Notes under the pieces: model-generated
Database searches by the model: none
Told to the model about the DNA's origin: nothing
Seen by the model: the letters and a program-made list of their open reading frames with translations, nothing else
Position numbers and translations under genes: made by a program
In this document: positions 1-7,711 of the stretch, piece after piece
Position numbering within the stretch: the first letter of the stretch is position 1
How the letters are laid out: the number at the start of each line of letters is the position of its first letter
DNA from: an uncultured Muribaculaceae bacterium
GTDB taxonomy: Bacteria > Bacteroidota > Bacteroidia > Bacteroidales > Muribaculaceae
Assembly (NCBI GenBank): GCA_910578305.1
Contig: CAJTQH010000052.1
Span: forward strand, 1-16,257
DNA: 16,257 nt
Direction of reading: 5' to 3'

Positions 1-2
1 AC

Positions 3-371
3 AACGATGTGAACGCATGGTCAAATGGAGACATCCGCCAGGGACATGAGGATGACGAGTATCTGCGCACTTCCAGTGAAGCCGCGGCTCTGGAAAAGGA
101 AACGGCTATGCTGCAATATCAGAAGGAACAGGAACTGATCGACACTGAGGCCGAACGCATGGCTGAGGCCGAACGTCAGGCCGCCACAGAGCGCGATGAG
201 AAGATTTCAGAACTACGCGACCGATACAAAGAAGCCGACAACGATTATGCACAATATAAAAGCGACATGGACTACGCACGCAATCAGGAAGAATACGACT
301 TCTGGAAATCGCGTGCCGATGAGGCCTACAACCGGCGCGACAAGATAGATTCGGAACTCAACGGTCTGTGA
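3..371 (+). CDS. C-terminal part of a charged coiled-coil protein (partial)
   Basis: The frame is open from the first full codon of the window, so the true start lies outside; an internal GTG at 9 is not a convincing start. The visible 120 or so residues are very rich in Glu, Lys, Arg, Gln and Ala with almost no hydrophobic segments, and they show heptad-like stretches such as AEAERQAATERDEKISELR. This predicts a long helical coiled coil ending in DKIDSELNGL. No membrane segment, Cys pair or catalytic motif is visible. It ends with TGA only 5 bp from the stop codon of the convergent acetyltransferase gene, so no separate terminator fits between them. I do not recognise the family. It could be the tail of a structural, cell-envelope or filament-like protein, but the visible part does not decide that. 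Confidence 0.6.
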   Translation, partial: NDVNAWSNGDIRQGHEDDEYLRTSSEAAALEKETAMLQYQKEQELIDTEAERMAEAERQAATERDEKISELRDRYKEADNDYAQYKSDMDYARNQEEYDFWKSRADEAYNRRDKIDSELNGL

Positions 372-376
372 CCGTA

Positions 377-1453
377 TCAATGAGGCATGAGCGATATGTG
401 TGTGCGCTGCGACGGAAATCCCAGGATAGAGCCTGTGTCTGGAGAACTGAACAATATTTTTGTGAGCACCTCTACAGTCACATCAAGATCGGGCGTGCCG
501 CGATAACTGTCATCGATCACACACTTGCCTTGCCCCACACGGTAAGTGTGGCTGTTGACAGCAAGCAGCGGATCGCTCACCGTTATCACCGCGCACCACT
601 CACGGTGGGCATCGGCCAGAAGGTCGAAACACTGCTCCACATCCACCAGTCGGGCCATGCCACGCGGATGCAGACGGCGGCGACTGTGACTATTGTGTGT
701 GTCGTCAAACGAAGACGCCATGTATCGGAACGGCTTGTCGGCAAATCTGCGCCGCAGCGCACGCAAGGCAGCTGTGCATGCATCGGTGTCGATGCCCAGC
801 AATTCGTTGACTTGCACCACACCTCCGGCCTCCACGGCCCATGCCATGGCTGCTACAGGCACATCCTTGCGTCCGACAGCCACAAATGTGCCGCCCGGAT
901 GCATCATCAGGTCGTCGAGCATGTTTATAAAGTCGCGCCGCGTGTGCAGAACTCCGCCCGGACGCTCATGCTCATAGCGCGTAAACGCTTCATATACAGC
1001 CGGAGCATAGGCATCATCCACCTCATGATAGTCGTGCTGCACCGGAAAACTATGTAGCGACGTGAATCGCTGCACATCGGCAAGAAACACCGACGAGAAT
1101 CCAAACCGTGCAAAAAACGCATATAGCCACTCGTGGGCCGGCATAAGAGCGCAAAGCATATCACCGCGCTCGTAGGCGCGCTCCATGGCCTCAAGCATAA
1201 GAGCCGACATGTAGCCGCGTCCGCGGGCTGCACGCCTGGTAGCCGCACCTGCCAGATACATTATAGAAGGCTCCGCCCCATGAAACCGGAGTGAGTAGCG
1301 CTGCATGAGCAAAGAACTAACCACGCGGCCGTTGACCTCCGTCACCAGTGCATCGTCGTCGCTGTAGATACGTCCGAAATACATATCGAGATATTCATCC
1401 GAATCCCTGAAGCACTCACGCCACAGATGTCTTACACCGTCTTTCCTGTTCAT
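377..1453 (-). CDS. GNAT family N-acetyltransferase, Eis-like with C-terminal SCP2-like domain
   Basis: This 358-residue protein starts LWRECFRDSDEYLDMYFGR, a pattern familiar from Bacteroidota GNAT proteins of the Eis group. The acetyl-CoA-binding segment is at about residues 65-90, where LAGAATRRAARGRGYMSALM carries the arginine/glycine-rich pyrophosphate loop (R73-G80). Residues 100-125 (MPAHEWLYAFFARFGF) form the usual end of the first GNAT domain. A second GNAT-like half follows at about 145-265, and the last 90 residues resemble the sterol-carrier (SCP2) fold that ends Eis-type enzymes. The family moves an acetyl group from acetyl-CoA to amines; the substrate here is unknown and the enzyme should be cytosolic. 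It is divergent from the lipoprotein gene and its upstream region holds a TAATTTTG promoter element. No Shine-Dalgarno site is present, as usual for the phylum. Confidence 0.85.
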   Translation of the reverse strand: MNRKDGVRHLWRECFRDSDEYLDMYFGRIYSDDDALVTEVNGRVVSSLLMQRYSLRFHGAEPSIMYLAGAATRRAARGRGYMSALMLEAMERAYERGDMLCALMPAHEWLYAFFARFGFSSVFLADVQRFTSLHSFPVQHDYHEVDDAYAPAVYEAFTRYEHERPGGVLHTRRDFINMLDDLMMHPGGTFVAVGRKDVPVAAMAWAVEAGGVVQVNELLGIDTDACTAALRALRRRFADKPFRYMASSFDDTHNSHSRRRLHPRGMARLVDVEQCFDLLADAHREWCAVITVSDPLLAVNSHTYRVGQGKCVIDDSYRGTPDLDVTVEVLTKILFSSPDTGSILGFPSQRTHISLMPH

Positions 1454-1541
1454 AACATTATCACTTTAATTGTTAATACAACACTTGATCGCTTAATTGT
1501 GTTGAATATCGCAAAAATCTGCAAGCACAAAGACAAAATAC

Positions 1542-1582
1542 GCATTTTGATACAAAATGCCAAAATTAATCGCCAAAATGCC
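1542..1582. repeat. Operator-like cluster of GCATTTTG / CAAAATGCC repeats
   Basis: An inverted pair GCATTTTG (1542-1549) and CAAAATGC (1553-1560) is separated by 3 bp, and a second copy CAAAATGCC (1574-1582) repeats 1553-1561 at a 21-bp step, two turns of the helix. The cluster sits in the 239-bp divergent gap between the acetyltransferase and lipoprotein genes and overlaps the leftward -7 element at 1561-1568. Same-face spacing and overlap with a promoter suggest a regulator-binding site, but no protein can be named. Confidence 0.45.
1561..1568 (-). promoter_or_regulatory. Putative Bacteroidota promoter (-7 TAATTTTG) for the GNAT gene
   Basis: Reading leftward the sequence is TAATTTTG, an exact match to TAnnTTTG, about 108 bp before the acetyltransferase ATG. 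A TTG lies about 18 bp upstream of it, shorter than the best -33 spacing. The surrounding DNA is AT-rich, so a chance match is possible. Confidence 0.4.
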
Positions 1583-1603
1583 TCAACTTTCACAATTAAT
1601 TAA

Positions 1604-1611
1604 TATATTTG
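1604..1611 (+). promoter_or_regulatory. Putative Bacteroidota promoter (-7 TATATTTG) for the lipoprotein-protease pair
   Basis: TATATTTG matches TAnnTTTG exactly, 82 bp before the ATG at 1693. Transcription from here would give a leader of roughly 75 nt. No good -33 TTTG is visible at the expected distance, and the DNA is AT-rich, so support is moderate. Confidence 0.5.
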
Positions 1612-1692
1612 CCACCGAATGTAAATCTTAAGCGCAATCACAAGCCATCAATTATCACATAATACTAATCAACAACAAAAACAATCACAACC

Positions 1693-3855
1693 ATGCGCAA
1701 ATTTTTATCACACTTCGCCATGCTACTTGTATCGGCAGTGTGTTGTACAGCCATGTTGTCGTCATGCGATGACGACAACACAGACAATGGCGCTATGCCA
1801 TCCACAGAGCCTCCTACCTTCAGTGTTGCACTCGACCAGATTGGACGAACATCTGTTGACTTCACTATTCAATCATCACAAGCATCCGACTACGCCTATA
1901 TCATTCTTGAAAAGAACGCAGAGCCAGTCAGTGATGCCAAAGAACTTTTTACAAACGGCACATCCGGCATGATCGAAAACGGAACCGTTACCATAAACTC
2001 TTTGGACGTGGATGGTGGAAATGAGTATATACTATATGTTGCCACCCGAAAGATCAATCCATATATATACAGTGAGGTAAAATCATTCGATCTCAGCACA
2101 GACATCCCATACTCAAAGCTACTCACACTCAATCACATAGGATATACCGACTTTTCCTACCACATTGAAATGCCTGAAGGAGCAGAACGTATGAAACACA
2201 TGGTGATACGCAAAACCGACTACGATGCCGTAAGACGCATTCTCAGTCAGATCGCCGAAGTAACAATGGAACAATTCCTTGAAACATTCGGTCACATCAT
2301 AACCGAATCAACCGAATCATCATATGACAAATACGGAAAAGACGCTGCCGGAGACGGATTTGACATACACATCCATTCCGGAAACACATTCCTGGCCATG
2401 GCCGGTGTGATCAATGAAGATGGCAAAGTAGATGCATCTCAATTTGAATGCGTTGAATTCAACACACGCACCGCCGAGGTTTCTCCCTACGATATCAACG
2501 TAGCAGTAACAACGACGTCGACATCCGCCACAGTATCGTTGTCGCCAGATCCTGAGATAGTGAACTACCGCGCAATTGTCAACGCCAAATCCGAATTCGA
2601 CTACGATCGTTTTGAAGGCGAGCAGCAGGTACGATATTCTATAATCGGACACTGGGATGACTCAACAAACACTCCTTCGCGCGAATATTCCGGAGACAAC
2701 CAGATCGCTGCCAACGGACTTATCCCCAACACACCATACGAAGTGGGCATAATAGGTTTCGATGCCCAGGGACGTGAAAAATTCAAGATGGTTCAATTTA
2801 TCACCGGGAAACCTACCGGGCCGGCTCCAACCCTGACTATTTCCGACAGCAATCCACCGGTAGCCACTCCGTGGAACTCAATGGCTTATATCGTCAAAGC
2901 CACAAATGCAGTCGAGGTACGCTATGGATATTGGCTCAAATCACAGGTTGACAATGTGCTCGACCGCGGTACCACGATGGAAACTCTCATCCTCAGCAAC
3001 GGCAAGCAGTGTTCCGACGATGAATTGTCAGGCATCCTGTCCCCCGAAGGAGTGACATTCGAAACCATAGACCTATTACCCGAAACCGAATACGTATTCG
3101 GTGTATACGCACGTACCAATGAATACGTAGCAGCATCCGACTACCGAGTATTCAAGACCGACGAAATGCCTCAGATAGGAGGTACCGTACGCAAGAACAT
3201 GCCCGGCAACTACATCGCTACTACTACTGATGAAAACGGTGAAGTTGTGACATTCCCCGTCACAATAACAACAGGAGTCAACGACGTCACAACAGCCGAA
3301 TACTCGTCGATAAACCGACTTGTCGCACTTGGGTTCGGACCGGCCGACAAATTCCCGTATAAATCGCCGAACGAGATTGCATCCGAAACACCAAATACAG
3401 CCTACGGCCCTAAATGGTTTATCGAATTTACCGACGACGGTATCAGAGTACCCAACTCTGCCAACAAAGCATGGACCATGGGCGACTACAACGGTGCGGC
3501 AACCTACATCAAAGGTTACGGCATACGTGAGACTGCCAACGGCCCGCGTGCAATGGAATTTGACGACGACTTTGCTGTGGAAGTATCTGATGACGGAAAC
3601 ACCGTTACAGTAAAAGGCACATTCCACGAAATAGGCAACGGCGGCACATGCTATCCTGCAATGTACACTCCCTCTGGATGGTTTTCAAATACCTACCACT
3701 TCAAGTGTACTTCCGACATTGTGCTTACTCGCCAGACCGCAAGTAAATCACATTCATTAAGGAATGTAAAGCCTATCGGTATCAACATAGTGAAAATAGG
3801 AGCCTCATCCATTCGCGCAACCCATGAAGCGATTGCGAGCAAATTAAAAAAATAA
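1693..3855 (+). CDS. Surface lipoprotein with repeated fibronectin type III-like domains
   Basis: This 720-residue protein has a lipoprotein signal peptide: basic MRK, a hydrophobic core, and lipobox LSSC with the lipidated Cys at 25. The next residues are DDD, the acidic pattern that in Bacteroidota sends lipoproteins to the cell surface. The body looks like several beta-sandwich repeats of fibronectin III type, recognisable from endings such as LDVDGGNEYILYVATR, LIPNTPYEVGIIGFD and LLPETEYVFGVYART. A distinct beta-rich part follows from about residue 505, starting RKNMPGNYIATTTDENG. The last 39 residues (682-720) are basic and end ASKLKK, unlike the acidic remainder. No catalytic motif is seen, so a binding or scaffold role is inferred. 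It lies 42 bp before the S41 protease lipoprotein with no promoter or terminator between, so they probably form one transcript. Confidence 0.8.
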   Translation: MRKFLSHFAMLLVSAVCCTAMLSSCDDDNTDNGAMPSTEPPTFSVALDQIGRTSVDFTIQSSQASDYAYIILEKNAEPVSDAKELFTNGTSGMIENGTVTINSLDVDGGNEYILYVATRKINPYIYSEVKSFDLSTDIPYSKLLTLNHIGYTDFSYHIEMPEGAERMKHMVIRKTDYDAVRRILSQIAEVTMEQFLETFGHIITESTESSYDKYGKDAAGDGFDIHIHSGNTFLAMAGVINEDGKVDASQFECVEFNTRTAEVSPYDINVAVTTTSTSATVSLSPDPEIVNYRAIVNAKSEFDYDRFEGEQQVRYSIIGHWDDSTNTPSREYSGDNQIAANGLIPNTPYEVGIIGFDAQGREKFKMVQFITGKPTGPAPTLTISDSNPPVATPWNSMAYIVKATNAVEVRYGYWLKSQVDNVLDRGTTMETLILSNGKQCSDDELSGILSPEGVTFETIDLLPETEYVFGVYARTNEYVAASDYRVFKTDEMPQIGGTVRKNMPGNYIATTTDENGEVVTFPVTITTGVNDVTTAEYSSINRLVALGFGPADKFPYKSPNEIASETPNTAYGPKWFIEFTDDGIRVPNSANKAWTMGDYNGAATYIKGYGIRETANGPRAMEFDDDFAVEVSDDGNTVTVKGTFHEIGNGGTCYPAMYTPSGWFSNTYHFKCTSDIVLTRQTASKSHSLRNVKPIGINIVKIGASSIRATHEAIASKLKK

Positions 3856-3897
3856 CATCTTCAAAACAAACACATAAACTTAAACAATACAATTCAA

Positions 3898-5688
3898 ATG
3901 TTCAGACTCAAAAACATAAAAACCCTATTGCTGACAGCATGCCTCGGTCTGTGCTCGGCAGCCATGGTATCGTGTAGCGATGATGAAACTCCCGCACTAC
4001 CGGGACACGGTATCACTGAAGCTCAGTGGAGCGACATAAACGATGTTAGCATCGAAGGAAACACACTGGTATATGAATTTGAAGCTCCGGGCCGATGGGT
4101 AGCCACCACATCAGAACCGTGGTGCGAGCTTCTCACTCCAAGCGGCTTTGCCGGCACATCATCCCTGCGCGTAAAAGTCGCTCCAAACGAGGGGCAGTAC
4201 GGACGCTCGACCGACATCAACATTCAGGTCGAAGGATATTCCCAGCCCTGTGTCCTCACCATACGACAAGGCGAAGGATTTCTTGAAAAAGGAGATGGTC
4301 TGTATCGCGACGTAAACGAATGGATATATGAATTCATGAACTCCAACTATCTCTGGAACGAACACATTCCGGACCTTACGCTCGATTACAGTCTCGACTA
4401 TCAGAAATTCCTCCGATCAATGCTCGATGGCGTTGCCTCATTTGACGATGTAAACCACGACGATGGATTCTGGCTAAACGGACAGCGTCAGGCATATTAT
4501 ACCTACATAGAAAGCAATGCCCCGGTATCACGCGCTGTTGGCTCAAGCAACACCGACTCAGGCATGTTGATCAGAGCTTCCATCCTCGGAGCCAGCGAAG
4601 ATGATCCGTGCGGCTTTGCCGTGATGTGGGTAACCCCGGGATCTCCGGCCGACGAAGCCGGAGTGAAACGTGGCGACTTCATACGTAAGGTCAACAACGT
4701 GGCTGTTACCACAACCAACTATCAGTCTCTCGGCGGACAGGTACTCAACGGCAACGTCACAATCGACCTCAATGATGTGAAATTTGAAAACGGTGCCGCA
4801 ATAATCACACCGCGCATACCGTCAGTTCTTGTAGCAAAGAACACATACAAAGATCCGGCCATCTATAAAAACAGCACCATTATAACCGAAAATGGCAAAA
4901 AGATAGGCTACCTGCTCTACATGGGCTTCCACATGAATTATGACAACGACCTGATAGACGTATTCAACCAATTCAAGGCAGAAGGCATAGAGGAACTCAT
5001 TATCGACCTCCGCTATAACAACGGCGGCCATGTCCTCTCAAGCACTGTGCTCGGCACCCTTGTAGCCGGATCAGCACATGCCGACAAGATATATGCCCGC
5101 ACAGTCTACAATGCCACACGCACTGCAGCCGGTGAAGTTGGAGAATATCGTATCGGCAATCCTGTAAACCCGGAGTCAAACAACTCCTACGCCCCCATTG
5201 CCAATGCCCTCTCAAGCTCGCTCAACCTCAATCGGGTATTTGTAATAACAACCATCACCACGGCATCGGCCAGCGAACTTCTCATTAACGGCCTGCGTGG
5301 TCTTGGCATTAAAGTCAACCTTATAGGCACCTCCACCCAGGGCAAGAATGTAGGTATGGAAGGATGGCAAAAACAGATAGGCAACTACACTTTCGTATTC
5401 TATCCCATCACATTCTATTGTGAAAATGCCAATGGGTTCCGCGACTACGCCGATGGTTTCAAGCCCGACGTTGAGATTGACGATACCAACATATACCCCG
5501 GTGATTTCGGCACAACAGCCGATATCTTGTCAGGCTATGCCATCTCATGGGCAAGCACAGGCAACAAACCGTCTGTCTCAAAAGCGCGTAGCAGTATGTA
5601 CGACAATATCACCGTACTGCCTTCACCCGATGAGTTCAACGAACCTCTGACTCGCCGACTCGGTGGATCGATCATAATGCGCCAATAA
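3898..5688 (+). CDS. BACON-PDZ-S41 serine protease, surface lipoprotein
   Basis: This 596-residue protein has a type II signal peptide (lipobox MVSC, Cys26) followed by SDDE, which predicts surface display. Residues about 46-127 form a BACON domain, with the typical WVATTSEPWCELLTPSG core and closing LTIRQGEG. Residues about 130-200 match the helical N-terminal part of S41 peptidases (WIYEFMNSNYLWNEHIPDL). A PDZ domain follows at about 235-325 (VTPGSPADEAGVKRGDFI). The S41 catalytic domain covers about 333-530: LIIDLRYNNGGHVLSS is the conserved strand and oxyanion region, TTASASELL holds the nucleophile Ser457, and TQGKNVG holds the general base Lys483. The Ser-Lys spacing of 26 is close to the 25 known for Tsp/CtpA, so the enzyme should be active. 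S41 enzymes cut near C-termini. Its probable partner is the upstream lipoprotein; the natural substrate is not shown. Confidence 0.9.
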   Translation: MFRLKNIKTLLLTACLGLCSAAMVSCSDDETPALPGHGITEAQWSDINDVSIEGNTLVYEFEAPGRWVATTSEPWCELLTPSGFAGTSSLRVKVAPNEGQYGRSTDINIQVEGYSQPCVLTIRQGEGFLEKGDGLYRDVNEWIYEFMNSNYLWNEHIPDLTLDYSLDYQKFLRSMLDGVASFDDVNHDDGFWLNGQRQAYYTYIESNAPVSRAVGSSNTDSGMLIRASILGASEDDPCGFAVMWVTPGSPADEAGVKRGDFIRKVNNVAVTTTNYQSLGGQVLNGNVTIDLNDVKFENGAAIITPRIPSVLVAKNTYKDPAIYKNSTIITENGKKIGYLLYMGFHMNYDNDLIDVFNQFKAEGIEELIIDLRYNNGGHVLSSTVLGTLVAGSAHADKIYARTVYNATRTAAGEVGEYRIGNPVNPESNNSYAPIANALSSSLNLNRVFVITTITTASASELLINGLRGLGIKVNLIGTSTQGKNVGMEGWQKQIGNYTFVFYPITFYCENANGFRDYADGFKPDVEIDDTNIYPGDFGTTADILSGYAISWASTGNKPSVSKARSSMYDNITVLPSPDEFNEPLTRRLGGSIIMRQ

Positions 5689-5712
5689 CATAACCTACCA
5701 GCTATCATAGCC

Positions 5713-5748
5713 AAAGGCGGTGTGCCCATCACGGACACACCGCCTTTT
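5713..5748 (+). terminator. Rho-independent terminator of the lipoprotein-protease unit
   Basis: A perfect 9-bp stem GGCGGTGTG (5716-5724) and CACACCGCC (5736-5744) with an 11-nt loop is followed by TTTT. It lies 27 bp after the protease stop. AAA just before the stem gives it only weak potential in the opposite direction. Confidence 0.9.
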
Positions 5749-5767
5749 CTATACCGATTAACATATT

Positions 5768-5801
5768 AAAAAGATGGCGCACCGTATTACGGCACACCAT
5801 C
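5768..5801 (-). terminator. Rho-independent terminator of the DUF4301 gene
   Basis: Reading leftward, GATGGTGTGCCG (5801-5790) pairs with CGGTGCGCCATC (5784-5773) around a 5-nt loop, then five U residues follow (5772-5768). The 12-bp stem uses three G-U pairs, which on the other strand would be C-A mismatches. This shows the hairpin works only for leftward transcripts. It begins 26 bp after the DUF4301 stop. Confidence 0.85.
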
Positions 5802-5826
5802 AATCTGAGTTATCTTTATCCGGCTA

Positions 5827-7350
5827 TCAGCTCTGATGTGCGGGACGAAGAAGATCGTTTACAGTCTTGACCGGATTGAAAGTTGCAATAGGTACCTCGA
5901 CAAACGCTGTATTCCAGTCGCTCATCGCACCGTTCCATAGTCCCGGGAGTTCCATAGCCCGAAGTTCTTTGCCGTGCGACGATTTCGACGATATAAAACC
6001 GGTAGCCGGATCAACATACTTGGTAAGATCGAAATTATTTCCGTGCACATCCTTGATATAGCACACCAGATCTACGGGATTGAAATGCGTGGCACCCTGC
6101 ACCATACGACCATACTCTTCGTTGGTCGGATCGATCTGGTTGCTCTCAAGAATCTGCGGTGAAGCAGATCCGTCGGGATTGAATGCGATGAAAGGCCCGC
6201 CGCCGGGTTCGCCCTCATTGCGCACCATACCGCACACACGCAGGGGACGAGAGAGTTTCTCATGTATATACATAGCCAAGGCAGTGTCATTAAGCCCGTC
6301 GATCGAACGATCGGTTATCGACAACTTGTCATGCATGAACGCCAGCATTTCCTGCAGATATCCGCGAGTGTAGTCGCCTGTGGCAAGATCAGCGAGATAC
6401 TTGCCTATAGCATCATGCAGTTCTACGAGATATCCGGCAAGCACTTGCTTGTAACGCACTGTGGCGTCACGCCGTGAGTCGGGCACCACATTGTCGATAT
6501 TCTTGATAAACACCACTGCGCTCTCCATATCATTGAGATTCTCAATCAGCGCGCCGTGACCACCTGGACGGAACAGCAGATGGCCGTCTTCCATAAACGG
6601 AGTGTTGTCGGGATTGGCAGCAATAGTGTCTGTAGCCGGCTTCTGCTCCGACAGAGTCACACTGAACTTCACCCCTCTGCGCGAGCTCACCTCATCTATC
6701 ACCTCTTTGATCTTTTCTTCAAAGAGCTTGCGGTGATTGGCCGACACGGTAAAGTGCAGATTGACGATGCCTAACGAATTGGCAGCAGTCTGTGCGCCCT
6801 CGGTCATCTGCTCCTCAAGCGGAGTACGGCTACCCTCGGGATACGAATGGAACTTCAGCAATCCCTTGGGCAGATTGCCGTAATTCAACCCTTCAGGCTT
6901 GATAATGGCGGCTATGATATCCTTGTTGCGTCCGGCCTGCTTCAGCTCGTCCACGGTAAAACCATGCAATTTCACCGTAACCTCGTTGAGATCGGCAATG
7001 AAAGCCATCTTATCAATGTCAGTTATAAGCTTTTCCACATCCGATCCGGGAGTGGGAATGTCCGTATCGCCGTCGACAAACTCAAATAAAGCCTTGAACA
7101 TTCGCGAGGCCGCACCGGAAGCCGGCACAAATTTGCACACCTCGCCGCCGTTTTCCAGATAAAGTTTCCAACGGGCTATGGCCTTGTCTTCTTCGTTTTC
7201 AGTCAACTTGGTTATGCCGTTGCCCACACGGGCGGCATCCATTATTTTCAGATAAGGAAATCCTGTGGCGAAACGCTTGAGCTGCTCCTCCACCTGTTTT
7301 TCACTGATACCCTTCTGCTCAAGTAGAGCAAGATCTTCTTCACGTAGCAT
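5827..7350 (-). CDS. DUF4301 family protein, possible divergent UDP-sugar pyrophosphorylase-like enzyme
   Basis: This 507-residue protein has the full length and signature ending of the Bacteroidota DUF4301 family: GEPGGGPFIAF (380-390) and LPGLWNGAMSDWNTAFVEVP (468-487), then VNDLLRPAHQS. DUF4301 has no assigned function that I know of. The order of its motifs resembles the UDP-sugar pyrophosphorylase (UDPGP) family: a glycine-rich start with Arg-Met (VPASGAASRMFK, 75-86), PKGLLKF (161-167) before a Glu-Gln pair (180-181), a GGHGAL loop (263-268), a strand ending in NIDNVV (284-289), and ILESNQID (400-407) like the V-I-E-Y-S-E segment. I infer a nucleotidyltransferase-type fold acting on a sugar phosphate in the cytosol. 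There is no signal peptide or membrane segment. The gene stands alone with its own promoter and terminator. Confidence 0.85.
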   Translation of the reverse strand: MLREEDLALLEQKGISEKQVEEQLKRFATGFPYLKIMDAARVGNGITKLTENEEDKAIARWKLYLENGGEVCKFVPASGAASRMFKALFEFVDGDTDIPTPGSDVEKLITDIDKMAFIADLNEVTVKLHGFTVDELKQAGRNKDIIAAIIKPEGLNYGNLPKGLLKFHSYPEGSRTPLEEQMTEGAQTAANSLGIVNLHFTVSANHRKLFEEKIKEVIDEVSSRRGVKFSVTLSEQKPATDTIAANPDNTPFMEDGHLLFRPGGHGALIENLNDMESAVVFIKNIDNVVPDSRRDATVRYKQVLAGYLVELHDAIGKYLADLATGDYTRGYLQEMLAFMHDKLSITDRSIDGLNDTALAMYIHEKLSRPLRVCGMVRNEGEPGGGPFIAFNPDGSASPQILESNQIDPTNEEYGRMVQGATHFNPVDLVCYIKDVHGNNFDLTKYVDPATGFISSKSSHGKELRAMELPGLWNGAMSDWNTAFVEVPIATFNPVKTVNDLLRPAHQS

Positions 7351-7403
7351 GTGTAGGTAGGTGTTTAGAATTAGGTTTTGTTTGTATTTGTAAGATTATG
7401 CAT

Positions 7404-7411
7404 CAAAACTA
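7404..7411 (-). promoter_or_regulatory. Putative promoter (-7 TAGTTTTG) for the DUF4301 gene
   Basis: Leftward TAGTTTTG matches TAnnTTTG exactly, 53 bp before the ATG. A TTG at 7431-7429 lies 17 bp upstream, slightly closer than the usual 19 or so. The leader would be about 45 nt. Confidence 0.55.
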
Positions 7412-7542
7412 ACAAAAAAAAACATGGCCAAGAAGCATTTGACGAAAAAAAAAGAGCTGTCTAATACTTTTTTTGAGGGAATCTCAATAGAATAAGGCAT
7501 ACGCCATCTATAAGTACCGTTGTCAAATCCAGCCAATCAATG

Positions 7543-7582
7543 AAAAAACTCCGGATATGACTCTTCACGAGCGCATCCGGAG
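7543..7582 (-). terminator. Leftward terminator-like hairpin with no gene upstream
   Basis: CTCCGGAT (7549-7556) and ATCCGGAG (7575-7582) form a perfect 8-bp stem with an 18-nt loop. Reading leftward the stem is followed directly by six U residues (7548-7543). On the rightward strand no T run follows. No leftward gene ends here, so it would stop either antisense transcripts coming from tsaC or a small RNA from 7583-7700. Confidence 0.55.
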
Positions 7583-7703
7583 CAGTTATGTCTAAAGCTG
7601 ATTTTTATCTCTTGCATTGTTACAACGTCATCACAACACTTTTTGTTCGGCAGAGCACACCCTAATTTTTTCACAAAAGATTTTATTTACCGTAGCTGAG
7701 TGT

Positions 7704-7711
7704 TATCTTTG
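7704..7711 (+). promoter_or_regulatory. Putative promoter (-7 TATCTTTG) for tsaC
   Basis: TATCTTTG is an exact TAnnTTTG match 33 bp before the ATG at 7745. It overlaps the beginning of a longer possible reading frame (GTG at 7700), which is why the downstream ATG is chosen. No clear -33 TTTG is visible. Confidence 0.6.

Noticed and set aside
368..1057. Open frame of 229 codons on the + strand
   Set aside because: It lies fully opposite the acetyltransferase gene, its translation is rich in His, Arg and Cys with no domain pattern, and it is explained as the antisense shadow of a GC-rich coding region.
3076..3627. Open frame of 183 codons on the - strand
   Set aside because: It is antisense to the fibronectin-like lipoprotein and is rich in Val, Cys and Phe without any recognisable motif or start signal.
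7446..7475. A-run and T-run that could pair as a terminator
   Set aside because: The stem would be only A-T pairs with a 12-nt loop, too weak to count as a terminator.
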